Assembly: GCA_036435485.1 (NCBI GenBank) | Contig: CM071597.1 | Span: 171,598,147-171,662,146 of the forward strand | Length of the DNA stretch: 64,000 bases | Reading direction: 5' to 3' | Source of the DNA: Saposhnikovia divaricata | Taxonomy: Eukaryota > Streptophyta > Magnoliopsida > Apiales > Apiaceae | Part shown: positions 47,784 through 59,209 of the stretch, in pieces | Position numbering within the stretch: position 1 is the first letter of the stretch | Layout: each line of letters begins with the position of its first letter | Notes under the pieces: generated by a model | What the model saw: the letters and a program-made list of their open reading frames with translations, nothing else | Database searches by the model: none | What the model was told of the DNA's origin: nothing | Translations under genes and position numbers: made by a program

Positions 47784-49325
47784 TCATGGCGGTTTCAAAA
47801 GAATAACTGAACCGTTCTCCACAGAAAGACCATTCATACGAACGTTAACATCTTGTTTGCTTGCTTTCCACAATTCTCTCCCGTCAGACTTCAACCTAAT
47901 TTTACCATCCAACGGCCTAATCCTCTTCTTTTTCTTCTTCACACCTCTAAGGTGCTTTTCCGACTCGAACGGCTGAACAAAACTTTCTTCTTCCTTATCG
48001 TCCGCTTTCCACCTTCGCAACACGTTATCATGCCCCTCTTCAAAAATCACTAGCTCATTATTCAAAAGGACATACCTCAAATGTGGTGGAAGTTTCCCAA
48101 GCTTTACATTCGAAAGATCTCGAATTGAAGAATTGTCAAAGGAATCAATGATGTGATGCTTTAGTACGTGTGTGTCCGACTTTTCGCTCAACAACTGATC
48201 AAACTTCTTTCTCTGACCCGTATCAACTAATTCCACACTGCAGCATTCTTCCTCCTCTGTCGGAAATTTCATAGCCTTGAAAACATTAAAGGTGACATTC
48301 TGATCTTGCACCCTCATTGTAAGCTCTCCTTTTTGCACATCAATCAAAGTATGGCCTGTAGCTAGAAAAGGCCTTCCCAAGATTATGGGAATCTTCTTGT
48401 CTTCTTCAAAATCCAAGATAACAAAATCAGTTGGAAAGATAAGCTTATCAACTTTCACCATTCCCAAGATTATGGGAATCTTCTTGTCTTCTTCAAAATC
48501 CAAGATAACAAAATCAGCTGGGAAGATAAGCTTATCAACTTTCACCAAAACGTCCTCCACTATGCCCCTTGGATATGTGATAGATCGATCAGCCAACTGC
48601 AAAGAGATATTGGTTGGCTTTGGCTCCGGCAGACCAAGTTGCTTGAACAGAGATAAAGGCATGAGATTGATGCTAGCTCCCAAGTGACACAAGCACTTGC
48701 TAAAAGAAAGGTTGCCAATAGTGCAAGGGATGGTGAAACTTCCCAGATCTTTAAGTTTGGGTGGCAACTTCTGCTGTAGAACTGCACTACACTCCTCCGT
48801 TAATGCCACTGTTTCAAATTCTTCCAACCTTCTCTTTCGTGACAAAATATCCTTCATGAACTTTGCATACCTCGGCATCTGCTCCAATGCTTCAACAAAA
48901 GGAATGTTAATAGACAATTTCTTGAAGACATCCATAAACTTCTGAAACTGAATTTCTTGACTTTTCTGCACGCGTCGAGGAAATGGAGGAGGAGGATAGA
49001 TCTGATTATTCTTTGAAGATTGCTCCGGAGTAGACTTTTGAACAGGTTTCTTGCTCTTCTCACCATCAAGCTGATCAGCCACTAAATCAGATTTCTCAAT
49101 TTTTGGCACTGCAGATTTTTCAACCTGCTGATTCTGAACATCTTCATCTTCCTTAGCTGCTGATTTAGGATCCCTCGTGACTTCTCCAGATCTCAAAGAA
49201 ACTTCATTGACCTGTTCTTTGCTTTCCCTTCTGCCTGGATTACCTTCCGTATCACTAGGAAGAGTTCCTTGTTGCCTACTGAGCAAAGCACTAACAATCT
49301 GTCCTATCTGGTTTTCCAAGACCTT
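47784..49325 (-). pseudogene. Element D protease and flanking Gag-Pro region, inactive
   Basis: An open frame of about 511 codons from a TTG at 49319, in frame with gag across a TAA at 49326-49328. Motifs in order: ENQIGQIVSALLSRQQG, EVSLRSGEV, YPPPPFPRRVQKSQE, LEQMPRYAKFMKDIL, CTIGNLSF, then the aspartic protease active site as CHLGASINLMP, then LADRSITYPRGIVEDVLV and IILGRPFLATG. The active-site Asp is His (residue about 212, codon 48684-48686), which should abolish cleavage. Residues about 258-315 contain a tandem duplication of 29 codons (87 bp, 48374-48547). It ends naturally in RMNGLSVENGSVILLKPP then TAA, with no RT after it. Protease normally processes Gag in the particle. Confidence 0.9.
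48374..48547. repeat. 87-bp in-frame tandem duplication in element D protease
   Basis: Two units, 48374-48460 and 48461-48547, identical except for a few bases. The repeat duplicates VKVDKLIFP...IILG and preserves the frame. Confidence 0.95.
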
Positions 49326-50553
49326 TTAAGAAGCTTGCAGGTTCTTCACCATCATCCACAAATCATCCCTTTCTGATTTTTCATTAGATGATTGCCCAGC
49401 ATGAGCCTGGGGCTGTTGCTGCTGAAATCCCGGAGGCTGATATGCTTGCCTTGGAGCATACTGCTGCTGATAACCTTGATTGAATGGCCTTGCTTGCTGA
49501 CCCTGAAACTGCTGATAGGGCTGCTGAGGTTGTTGAGCACCTTGATTGTTGCTCCAGCTGAAGTTGGGATGATTCCTGTTGTTTGGATGATAGGTGGCTG
49601 GAACTGGTGCAGCAGGTCTCTGAAAATTACTTACAAACTGTGCTGATTCAGAAGAGATAGCACACTGATTCGTCTCGTGTGCGCCTGCACATAGCTCATA
49701 AATACTCGCAACCTGCTGAACTCCATAATTAGCAAGAGAATCCACCTTCATAGTAAGAGCCTTCAACTGAGCTGCAATAGCTGAAGCTGTGTCAACTTCA
49801 AGAACACCTGCTACCCTGCCTTGCGATAGCCGCTGGGTTGGATTCTGATATTCATTAGCAGCCATTATCTCAATAAGATCATAAGCTTCCTCATAGCTCT
49901 TCGCCCACAGAGCTCCACCTGATGCTGCATCTAGCAAAGGCCTAGACTGTGCTCCCAAACCATTGTAGAAACCGTTAATAACAATCCAATCAGGCATGCC
50001 ATGATGTGGACACCTCCGAAGCATCTCCTTGTATCGTTCCTAAGCCTCACAAAAAGATTCTCCAGATTGTTGCTGAAACTGAGTTAGCTGGTTCCTTATT
50101 GCTGCAGTTTTTCGCCATAGGGAAGAATTTAGTAAGAAACTTCTGAGCAAGATCCCCCCATGTAGTAATGGAACCAGCTGGTAGAGAGTGTAACCAGCCC
50201 TTAGCCTTATCCCTTAGAGAGAATGGGAAAAGCCTCAACTTGATAGCATCCTCCGACACACCATTAAATTTGAAAGTGTCGCAGATCTCGATAAAGTCCC
50301 GGATGTGCATGTTAGGATCCTCTGTCGAAGCACCCCCAAACTGAACCGAATTCTGCACCATCTGAATTATGCTCGGCTTGATCTCAAAGTTGTTTGCTGC
50401 AATAGCTGGCCTGACAATACTAGATTGTATGTCATTGATCTTTGGCTGCAAATAGTCCTTCAAAGCCTTGACTGCTGCAGGTAAGTCTGCCATCTCTTTT
50501 GCTGCTGCACGTTCTTCTTCTACCAGTTTACGAGTTTGCAAACGTGTTCGCAT
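49326..50553 (-). pseudogene. gag: Element D Gag, frameshifted
   Basis: The N-terminal open part (50553-50047, about 168 codons) reads MRTRLQTRKL at its start, then FKFNGVSEDAIKLRLFPFSL, then KGWLHSLPAGSITTWGDLAQ and KFLTKFFPMAK. That is Athila capsid. At about 50115 an extra A in an A run shifts the frame, and an in-frame TAG follows at about 50041-50046. The sense resumes in the second part (50024-49326) with ERYKEMLRRCPHHGM, PDWIVINGFYNGLG, then a zinc knuckle that has YELCAGAHETNQC where CELC is expected (first Cys is Tyr), and a Q/P-rich end. A TAA at 49326 separates it from protease. Gag forms the particle; this copy cannot. Confidence 0.9.
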
Positions 50554-50668
50554 ACACGTTCAAGTACCTGAAAACACCACGAAACAAACAAACTAAATAA
50601 GAAATCCGGGTTAGTGAACGCTAATGACCACTGATGACAAGCACATAAACTAAATTAAACACCGATGA

Positions 50669-50686
50669 TCCCCGGCAGCGGTGCCA
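50669..50686 (-). other. Primer-binding site, tRNA-Asp type (element D)
   Basis: The minus strand reads TGGCACCGCTGCCGGGGA six bases inside the 5' LTR. It is complementary to the tRNA-Asp 3' end with one likely mismatch (TGGCGCC expected), the primer typical of Athila. Confidence 0.9.
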
Positions 50687-50692
50687 AAAACT

Positions 50693-52129
50693 TGTTTACA
50701 CAATATCACGCAAGCGTACGTGGTCACAAGTAATATATAAGGTTAAGTCCAAATTCGTTCCTACAGGGATCAAGTTATGGTTCTTTTCAGTAAATGCACC
50801 TATTCAACAATGTATGATCTTAATTCACTGCTAAGATAATTAACAAATATGGGTTTTAATTATCTAAATTAAACTAAGATGCAAAGTAAAAACTAATAAA
50901 ATAATGAGAATTAAATCTGAATTACTTATAAGAATAAAAACATGGAATCCTAACTTCATTATCTACTTCACTTAGAGTCGCAGCCTTTAATCAATACATG
51001 TGATGGTTTTGATATCTGATCGGATAACACGAAACAAGTAAAAGCTACCTCTCGGTATACTAATACCAAACTACGCATGCATCCACAAAAGAGATAGAAG
51101 ATGGGTAGACACCAATTATGTTTAGACCCTATATCTCTATAGAATTTGAAAACATAAAGGTTTAAGCACAAGTTATCCACATAGATCACATAGGGTAGCA
51201 TAATATCTCTATTTACGCCACAAATCATGATGTTAAAACATCAACCTATCCTATGCTAGCATGGCAAATTCTAAATCTCAAGATCCACTCTCGTTTAGAA
51301 AGAGATTAACAAATTAGATGTTCGCGGCGCATCTAAATACATGAAACACAACCATACGAGGATATCAAGAATTCACCACACATAAATCTTTAAAGCATAC
51401 AAACTACTAATCTACATAGATAAATCCGTTAGGATCCCATGAAAACATGAAAACATGGTATAACACAAGATATAAATAAAAGAAGTAATTATATTAATAG
51501 AACAAGAGTTTGAGAAAACAAATCTAGAACAAAAGATGAAGCAGATCGAGATCCGTTGCTTGTCACGAGCGTGGAATCCTTCTCTCCTTTTCTCCCTTGC
51601 AGATCTAAGCTATGATATGTAATTATAAGTAATAATATGTCGATCCCTATTACAATGGTATGATGTATTTAAATAGGCTCTAAAAGTCTTCCCCAGCAAG
51701 AAAATACAAAAACAGAATTATAATAGAATTTCTGCAAGATACGTTTCCTAAATTGATTCTGTTTTTAAGGAAAATTCGTAGCTGGCTTTTCTTCAGATTT
51801 TCTGGAACGTTCCCAACGGAATTGGACCTCTGGACCACCTTAGAATGATATAAAATCTCGTTATCTTCGCGTGGACTGCTTACGGGCCTCAAACGGACTT
51901 CTAGAACTCAAGATATGGCCACAACAGTGTAGACTGCGCAACCCTTCTCAGAAATCCGAATTTTAATCAATTAGTTCCCCAAAAATTATAGCAGCATCCA
52001 CCTTAGTCAACATTCTCGTAATTCTGCACAACTAAGCAAAACACATCAAAACTACATTAAACTTGAGTCCAAGACAATCAATTTAAGCCGATATGGAACG
52101 CTCCAAGTGGATATAAAATCCACTTATCA
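50693..52129 (-). repeat. 5' LTR of element D (1,437 bp)
   Basis: The plus strand runs TGTTTACAC to CACTTATCA, followed by GTAGT. Confidence 0.95.
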
Positions 52130-52134
52130 GTAGT

Positions 52135-53260
52135 CTATACAATTCCTTAGGTAATGCACAAATTGAATATAGAAGACTAGATCTGCTAAGCACTAATTCG
52201 TCAATGAAGTGTCAGAATTGAAAAAGGTGCATATTAATCAAGATCAACAAAGAGATGAAATAACAATGCTTCATAAAAAGGAGAAAGTTATTCTAGAAGT
52301 TGTAGGCAAACAAATGGTTAGAATTACTGAACTTGAAATATAGGTCAGGGCTTATTATAATTCTGTTAAAGTTTCCAAAGAGTTTTTTAACAATCAAGTT
52401 GTAGAACGAACAACATGTATAGGGTATGGCTACAATGAAGCTGTTGGATCATTGGGCATAAATTCCCCTAACCCTGTTAGTGCTAAAGAAAGGGGAATAC
52501 CACATGTGCTCAAGAATGTTAAAGAACCTCTATTTAAAAAATCTGATGCTTGACCACCAGATATTCTTTCTATGGTTATCCAGGAAGAAATGAGAAATGT
52601 GGACAGTGCAAATGGCACAGTCTTTGTTAAGGATAAATCTGTTAAGGACGCTAATCCAAAGCATGTTTCATCCAAGAAAGATGTCACAGTCTTTGTTAAG
52701 GCTAAATCTGTTGAGGACACTAATCCAAAAATGTTTCATCCAAGAAAGATGTACCTAAAGTGCCAGTCAAGGTTGTTGAAACAACTAGTTCTTCTAAGAC
52801 TTGATTAGGTGGTAATAAGTTGAAGCAGAACAATAACATGTCTAACATGAGTAACATGCTTATCATTGATTCTAATCATAAAGCATGTGGTGTTGTCAAC
52901 TGTATGTCTTGTGCTTTTAATGTGATGTCCCCTTGAAAAATGTTGTTATGAAGATTAAGAATGTTGTTTTGCCTGACAAAGGCCAATACTTCAAGTATTC
53001 CGGACCCAATCAAATTTGGGTCCCAAAAAAGGTTTAACCATTTTGGCATTGCATGGTGTGTAACAGGTAGATCGTGTTATGTGGATTCTGGACAGTTGAT
53101 GTTCAAGGCATATAACCGAAGATAGAGCCCTGCTATCAAGAGTGGTGACGATATCAGGCCAAGTGGTTCATCCCTTGGAGACAACATCAAGGGTATGACC
53201 TAGGGTCAAGGCTATTCAATAGCTAGGGAATGTTGTCAGTAATAAAGAATCTTTCACAAG
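52135..53260 (+). pseudogene. Element E: Gag end and protease remnants
   Basis: Continues Gag after the D insertion with about 30 codons before TGA near 52215. A coherent open stretch at 52572-52740 contains a 23-codon doubled motif (TVFVKDKSVKDANPK / TVFVKAKSVEDTNPK). Then QIWVPKKV (about 53010) and WILDSG / CSRHI-like text with EDRALLSR (about 53085-53150) match the copia linker and the protease active site D-S-G with its HMTGDRALLS continuation. Frames are broken by stops throughout. Protease is not functional. Confidence 0.72.
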
Positions 53261-54719
53261 ATGAAGAGCCTACTGTTCGAGGATTAAGGAAAGAGAACTT
53301 ATCTGTAGCTGACATGGAATCTCAGTCAAAGGTGAAGTCAACAAGGTCAAATCTAAAGCTTCATCAGATAAGAGTTCAGCTATGATATAAGGAGCTTTCT
53401 CACCTGAATTTCATATCAAGAGATTCTTTCCTGGAAATCGAATCAGTAAAGGAGACTGCCTCATCTGGAATTAAAGTAAAATAAAATTATGAGGCATGTC
53501 ATAAAGAGAAGTCAAAGAAGCATCACACAGAAGTTCTACATCAATGATAAATGAAAGTGAGCATCCTAGCAATCAGCTAATGCTCAAGAGGATAATTTCC
53601 TTGGTTACTCAGTGGAGTCAACAGCCTACAGGGTGATTGTTATTAATCAACAGAAGGTGATTGAAAGCCTTAGTGATGTTCATCGACTTCTAGCACCCAG
53701 CTGTCAATGGTAATGATGATTCAGATCCAAGCAATGTCAACATTGAGAATCTTCATGTAAACCCAGCAGCTTAGGGGGAGCAAAAGAAGGATCATCTAGT
53801 CAACTCAATACCACACTGAAAGTTAAAGGACACTATGAGAACATGTCTGCCAAGACAAAGAGTGTTGACTCAATTAACTCTTTGTTCTAGTTCTTAGTGT
53901 TTCTAATGGTGGAAGTAAAAGACTAACAGAGCTTCAAGTACTAATGATTATTTCTTTAGTCTTCTTTTAGAAGAAACTAAGAAAGCTACAAAAGCTCTGA
54001 AAGATCCAGGTTGAGTGATTGTAATGCAAGATGATCTCAATCAGTACAAAAGGCAGATTGAAGGGAAGCTGGTATCTAGACCAAACAACAAGGTTGTATT
54101 TAGTACAAGGATAACCAGAAGTCTACCTGGATGATGTCAAGGCATTGTTATGAGGGACAAAGCCAAACTGGATGTTAGGTTACAATTTGATCATACAGTA
54201 TATTTGACAAGAACCACCAGTGACAAGACTTGAGGATATCAGGCACCTGCTGCACATTCAAGATTATAATGGACATCTAGACCTACTGAATCTGGATGCT
54301 AAAGGGATGTGAACAAGTGCACTCCTGGTTGGTGAGATAATTGAAGATCTCTACAGGTTAGTATAAACTGGTATCATCACTCAAGCAAGCATGGAAGATA
54401 TGGTATGACACCCTAACTATAATTTAATATTTGGTATCAATCTTTAACAGTTGGTATCTTTCAACAATTGGTGTCATATTTATAGAACTCTCTACATCTT
54501 TAGGCACAAACATAAATGATATATATATGCAATGATATCTTGATTATATTATATGTTGGTCTACTAGGTATAAATTGGTATCAAGATATTTGCTGTTATC
54601 ATCAGCTCATTATCTTATTCAATTGCTAATAGATCACTTACACACATATTTTATTCTCAATTATGCAAATGTGCATGGTCCCAAGTGGATTCTTGAGAAT
54701 CTATTCTTGTAGTTATTAC
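53261..54719 (+). other. Element E interior, no recognisable domain
   Basis: Only short open frames. A purine tract CTTAGGGGGAGCAAAAG at about 53770 resembles a copia PPT. Phrases such as TTGGTATCAATC recur. The integrase and RT core expected here are absent. Confidence 0.5.
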
Positions 54720-55020
54720 AATTGATTTTCAGATGTCTTAAGTTGGACCCAAATCTACGGAGATGGTACCCTAGAGACATCAGTTCTGACATGTTTTGCT
54801 ACATAGAGACAGATCAAATGAGTTGTACGAAAGTAGGAGAACACAAGGAATCAAATTTATCTCCAACAACTCTGTGGAACACTCAAGGACTAAGCAACTT
54901 GTATAAGGTATCAATTCTTTTTCGAGAGCTTGTCTTTCATTAAAATTAACTTACAGACATGTTTGCTAAATCACTTGATGAAATTAATTTTTCAAGATTG
55001 GTTTGTAAACTTGGGATTTT
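54720..55020 (+). pseudogene. Copia RNase H C-terminal remnant, element E
   Basis: Reading the plus strand gives an RTK / YKVSILFRELVFH-like phrase, then LTDMFAKSLDEINFSRLVCKLG. This matches the end of copia RNase H (HSRTKHIDIRYHFIRE..., LADIFTKPLDE-RF--L---LG). It is in a broken frame. Its place upstream of the RT-start relic at 56090 is the wrong order. Confidence 0.7.
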
Positions 55021-56089
55021 ATTAATGCTATATGATTGCAAATCCCATCTATTAAGTAATTCTTAAGTAAGCTCACAAGTTTTCAATTGTCTGTATTGAA
55101 AGGACTTGTGAACTTATTTACATCCAGACCTCACGCTGAGAATTATCTGTTGAATGATTGCCATGTGTATAATTGCAATATATTTTAGTGGTGATTATTT
55201 AAGGATAACTTAAATATTTAAATGCTAAATTCTAACTCATACAGATTTAGTATTTATCTATTTAATTATTTACTTTGATTAATTTGAGTTATGGAACTTG
55301 AAGCAATTCAATTTAAGTATTTGCTCTGTACCTCATATTCATCAAAATAAATATACAACGAACTGAATTGAACCTAACAATTTTGTTGGTTTTCAGTTTA
55401 GTTTTCAGATGTTAATTCTAGTGAATTTTTTCAATATTCCATTTTCAGAAATTCACTATAATTAATATCATGGTTCTAACAATTGGTTGTATTGAAATTT
55501 TGACTTATATCAGTTAATGATATTTAGTTAGAATTCTATTTACTAACTAATTGTGAGATGTATTGGTATGTGTAAAATTACTTAGAACTCCTCTAAGTAA
55601 TGATTTTTTATATCTTTTACAATTCACTCATATTATTATACATGGTATGAAAATAATCTAAGTAGAACTGTGGATATTGTAATATCTAAATTGATCATTG
55701 TTCAAATACTTTGAATAATTTTTATGCTTATTTGCAAGATTCTAATCACCTTGATAATAAATGTTATATACTATGGATCAAGGTGTATTGGACTTAGAAA
55801 ATCATTTCTAAGATTGCAGACAAGATAGTCTTGGTAATCAAGTTTTATTTTTAAGAACAAAGATTGTCTATCAACAAACAGTTGTTAGGAGTTAATAATT
55901 GTTGTTATCGAGGAGTTGTCTTGAAGTCATAAGATTAAAATGTTAATGATGATAATTATCCAAGTGATAGTGGTGGAAACAATTTTGTTATTGGCGATAC
56001 CAATGTCACTGGAAAATAATCATCAAGTCATTCTGGCAACAACTCGAGGGAAGTAAACAAAGGATTCACTAGTCAAACACAACATCACA
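55021..56089 (+). other. Element E interior, AT-rich, no recognised gene
   Basis: No domain or coherent frame. A small imperfect AT-rich region. Confidence 0.5.
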
Positions 56090-56320
56090 ATGAAGAACAA
56101 GGTGTTTCATCAAGATCCAACTTTCTCAGACAGTGTGTTTGGAATAGAGCTGATCATTGGTGATCCAGATGTTGTAGTGTGAACTAAAAGGGCTTCTCAG
56201 AATCAAGGTATAGAATCTAAGGAATCTGAGAAAGCACTTGCGAATCTGGAACAACAAGAAACGTGGAAGTTGGTGCCAAGGTTTGAGCGCCAAGTAACTG
56301 GTATGACATTCTTTTCGAAT
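56090..56320 (+). pseudogene. Copia RT N-terminal linker remnant, element E
   Basis: One frame reads EEQGVSSRSNFLRQCVWNRA. After a shift, ELIIGDPDVVV, a stop, TKRASQNQ, then LEQQETWKLVPRFERQVTG. This matches the region before RT in plant copia (IIGDP...TRR, EL-QFER--VW-LVP-P---VIGT-W). The RT core does not follow. The remnant is truncated at about 56320. Confidence 0.78.
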
Positions 56321-59197
56321 TCTATCTTGTCATCTTTCTATAAGAATTGTCATAATCATTCTAATGTTTTAATCCTTGTTTCTTTATTTTAGAATAATAA
56401 TTTTCTCTAAAAATATTTTTCTCTAATTCTCTAGTTCGAATTTTTGAGGAAGCTATTTTTATTGAAAATTTCATTATTTTAAAATAGATGCCATATTTAT
56501 GATAGTTTATTAAATCATATTTTCTCTCTAAATAATTTTCTAGTAGAAAGTTGTTTTGTCAGAAAATATATGGATTTGCTAACCTATTATAAATACTCTT
56601 GTATATACTTAATGCTTTTGTACATGTATTGTAATTTTTTAAATGTTAATCTTATTTAACATGTTTTGTAGTGTTTGTTTTTTTATTTTAGTCGTATGTC
56701 CGTTTATAGTTTAAGCTATGTAAATTATTACTTATGTATAGTTTTATTTATTTTTTATTTTTTGTTTTATTTGATTCGAATTTTTCTTTTCTTATAGTTT
56801 TTATTTTGTATAATTAATATATATATTATTTCTTATTTTTGTATATTCTTTTTCATGTGTATATAAATAGTTTGTATAGTTTTTACAGTTTAGTCACTAT
56901 ACTTGCAAAACTAACAAATAGGTCACTGTATTTGGTTCTTTTGTTGTTCTTCTTCTTAACACACACAAAACCTGCAGTTTAAGTATAAATCTTTGTTTTG
57001 TGATTGCTGTTAACAGATCTTCGTGTTAAGGACTTAACAATTGACCAATGTTTGTATCAAATTGGTATGTGTCTATACAATTGGTTAGGAACTAATGTTT
57101 GATTTTCAGGATCTAACAATTGGAAGATAAGACCTATCAAGTGCTAACAATTTCTAATAGTTGGTATCTATCTTACAGGACCTAAAGCATGATAAAATAG
57201 TTTTGTTTGTATTGGTTTAAACATTAACATACATTTATTCGATTAATATTTATTAATTGGATTTTTGCATATGTTCTTATTTAGTAAAACCGGCTCAGGA
57301 TCTTTATCTTCCTAAATTCAAAATCTCTTTCTACAGCTGTGATTGCTTACATTGTAAATCTTTTGAAATCACAACTGTATATCATTTCTTTTAAGATAAA
57401 ATGCAATATTTTCTTAGAAAACTTTTCAATGTTAAAAATGCATTCTATCTATGTTGCTCATATTCTGTGATGCAAGTTCATCTACATGAAATTTTGTATT
57501 CTCACATGTTTAGTCATAAGGTTGTAAACCCAACAACTTTTATCCCAAACTACAGTCAAACTCAAACACATTCTATTTTACCCCTTAAATGGAAGTAACC
57601 TATCAGACTAGAGGTCACCAGGGAGTAAATGCACTTGATGCAGCAAATAAGAATGTGTAAGATATTCAGTTGGAGAGTCACTACCTTATACACTAACCAA
57701 AATATTTCATATGCACAAGTGAGATTGCACACACTAAGGATGAATTGACGGAAACCTATAATCCAACCATTTTACGGTTAGGATTATAAGTTAAAGGTTC
57801 TTTAATAAACTAAGAGTCTTCACAGACCTCGAGAGAAGATATTGATCTCAATTGCAAAATTCATCAAGATCATTATTTAACTCCCCAGATGGAACATATC
57901 TGGATCCTGCGGGTAACGGATCCGACATAGGTGCGGATTGGCAACTTGTGAACTATGATTCAGATTTTACCTGATGAGTTTAACAAGGTGATGTCTTCAC
58001 AGACATTAGAAGGGAACCTTGATCTCAATGCTAAATTTATAGATCACTGTTTACCTTCTCAGAATTCAAATCTGAAAACCATAAAAAAGGAAAATTAGCA
58101 ACTTGTAGATTATGACTCAGATTCGCCTGACGAGTCCAACGAGGATTTGGGATTTGCGAACTCCCATTGCACCACCACTGACCTCTCTAGAAGGGGCTAT
58201 GGTGATTTTTCCTTGCAGGTACACTAACGGATGTTGGAGCAATGAGTGATACACCAATGAGCAAGAGTGTAAACACAGAGAGAAGTGAGACACTCAACAT
58301 AAATGAGTGGAGAGAAGAGTGAAACACTTGTGAGGTACACTAAACACTATCACACACCCACAGTGAGGAAGAAAATTAAACTTCCTTTCTAACAAAGCTT
58401 TATCAATTGATTTCAATGTACTCTAACGATTAGTATAAATTGGTAACAATTTGGTATCAACTACTTTGTCAATTAGTTGAATGGAGGATTCCTGAACTAA
58501 GGGGGAGAGATAGATATATTGAAAAAGTTATATTCAAGCTTAAAGCTTACCTTAGTAGGATATACTCAACTAAGGGGGAGAAGTATTGGGGTACAAGTAA
58601 AAGAAGAGTCAGTTAGAAAGGGGGAGCAGTAAAGACTGTGCTTAGGATGATAAGCAAGTCTAGTTAATAAGGAGGAGCCTGAGATGAAGAAGCAAAAGAA
58701 CTTTCAGTTGAAATGAAAGTGGAGATATAAGGAGAATTACATCACAATACTATTCTATTAGTCTTTCAATGTACTATGTATAATGGCTAAGTGGAAGAGT
58801 AGTAAATTCACCAGAAGTTATAGAAATGGTATTGATTCACCATTGTCTATATAGTAGGAACAGTCATTTTTCTTTAGTGAGAAAAGCTGTGTCAGAAATG
58901 GGAAGTGATTGTAAATCAAGAACTGCTGATAATCACCAATGTAAGATGTGAAGGATTATCAGGCAGAGATATGAAGAATCAGAAATGAAGATGAGTTATC
59001 TATTGAAGATCAGTTCAGTGCTAGAGGAACAATCATCTATCATTTCATTGACTGAAGATTCTGGAATTGTTAAATCTAAACCAGAGAAATTTTTTTTTTA
59101 TTATTTACTTAGTTCTTAAAAGTTTTATCTTTTTCTTGTTTAAGTGAGTTAGTTGAGTTATCCTCTAGGTATTAGCTTGTTATTGTCTAACAAACAA
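56321..59197 (+). other. Element E 3' internal region, non-coding
   Basis: Very AT-rich to about 57300. A partly duplicated segment at about 57810-57960 and 57990-58140 shares TTCACAGAC, TTGATCTCAATT and ACTATGATTCAGATT blocks. Purine-rich tracts AAGGGGGAGA occur at about 58500, 58570 and 58618. No env-like frame could be recognised. Confidence 0.55.
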
Positions 59198-59209
59198 ATA
59201 GGGGGAGAT
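59198..59209 (+). other. Polypurine tract of element E
   Basis: ATAGGGGGAGAT directly precedes the 3' LTR. Confidence 0.93.

Larger units (their letters stand above)
43776..52129 (-). mobile_element. Element D: Athila-like gypsy element with gag-protease only
   Basis: Flanked by GTAGT at 43771-43775 and 52130-52134. The LTRs are 1,478 and 1,437 bp and very similar. The PBS matches tRNA-Asp, as in Athila. On the minus strand the order is 5' LTR (right), PBS, gag, protease, long non-coding tail, PPT, 3' LTR (left). RT, RNase H and integrase are wholly absent; the roughly 2.5 kb after the protease contains none of their motifs. It is therefore non-autonomous, similar to GAG-only/TR-GAG derivatives. 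A SINE lies in the non-coding part. Confidence 0.93.

Noticed and set aside
54722..54943. 73-codon open frame as a possible host gene
   Set aside because: It lies inside copia element E and overlaps the RNase H relic in another frame.
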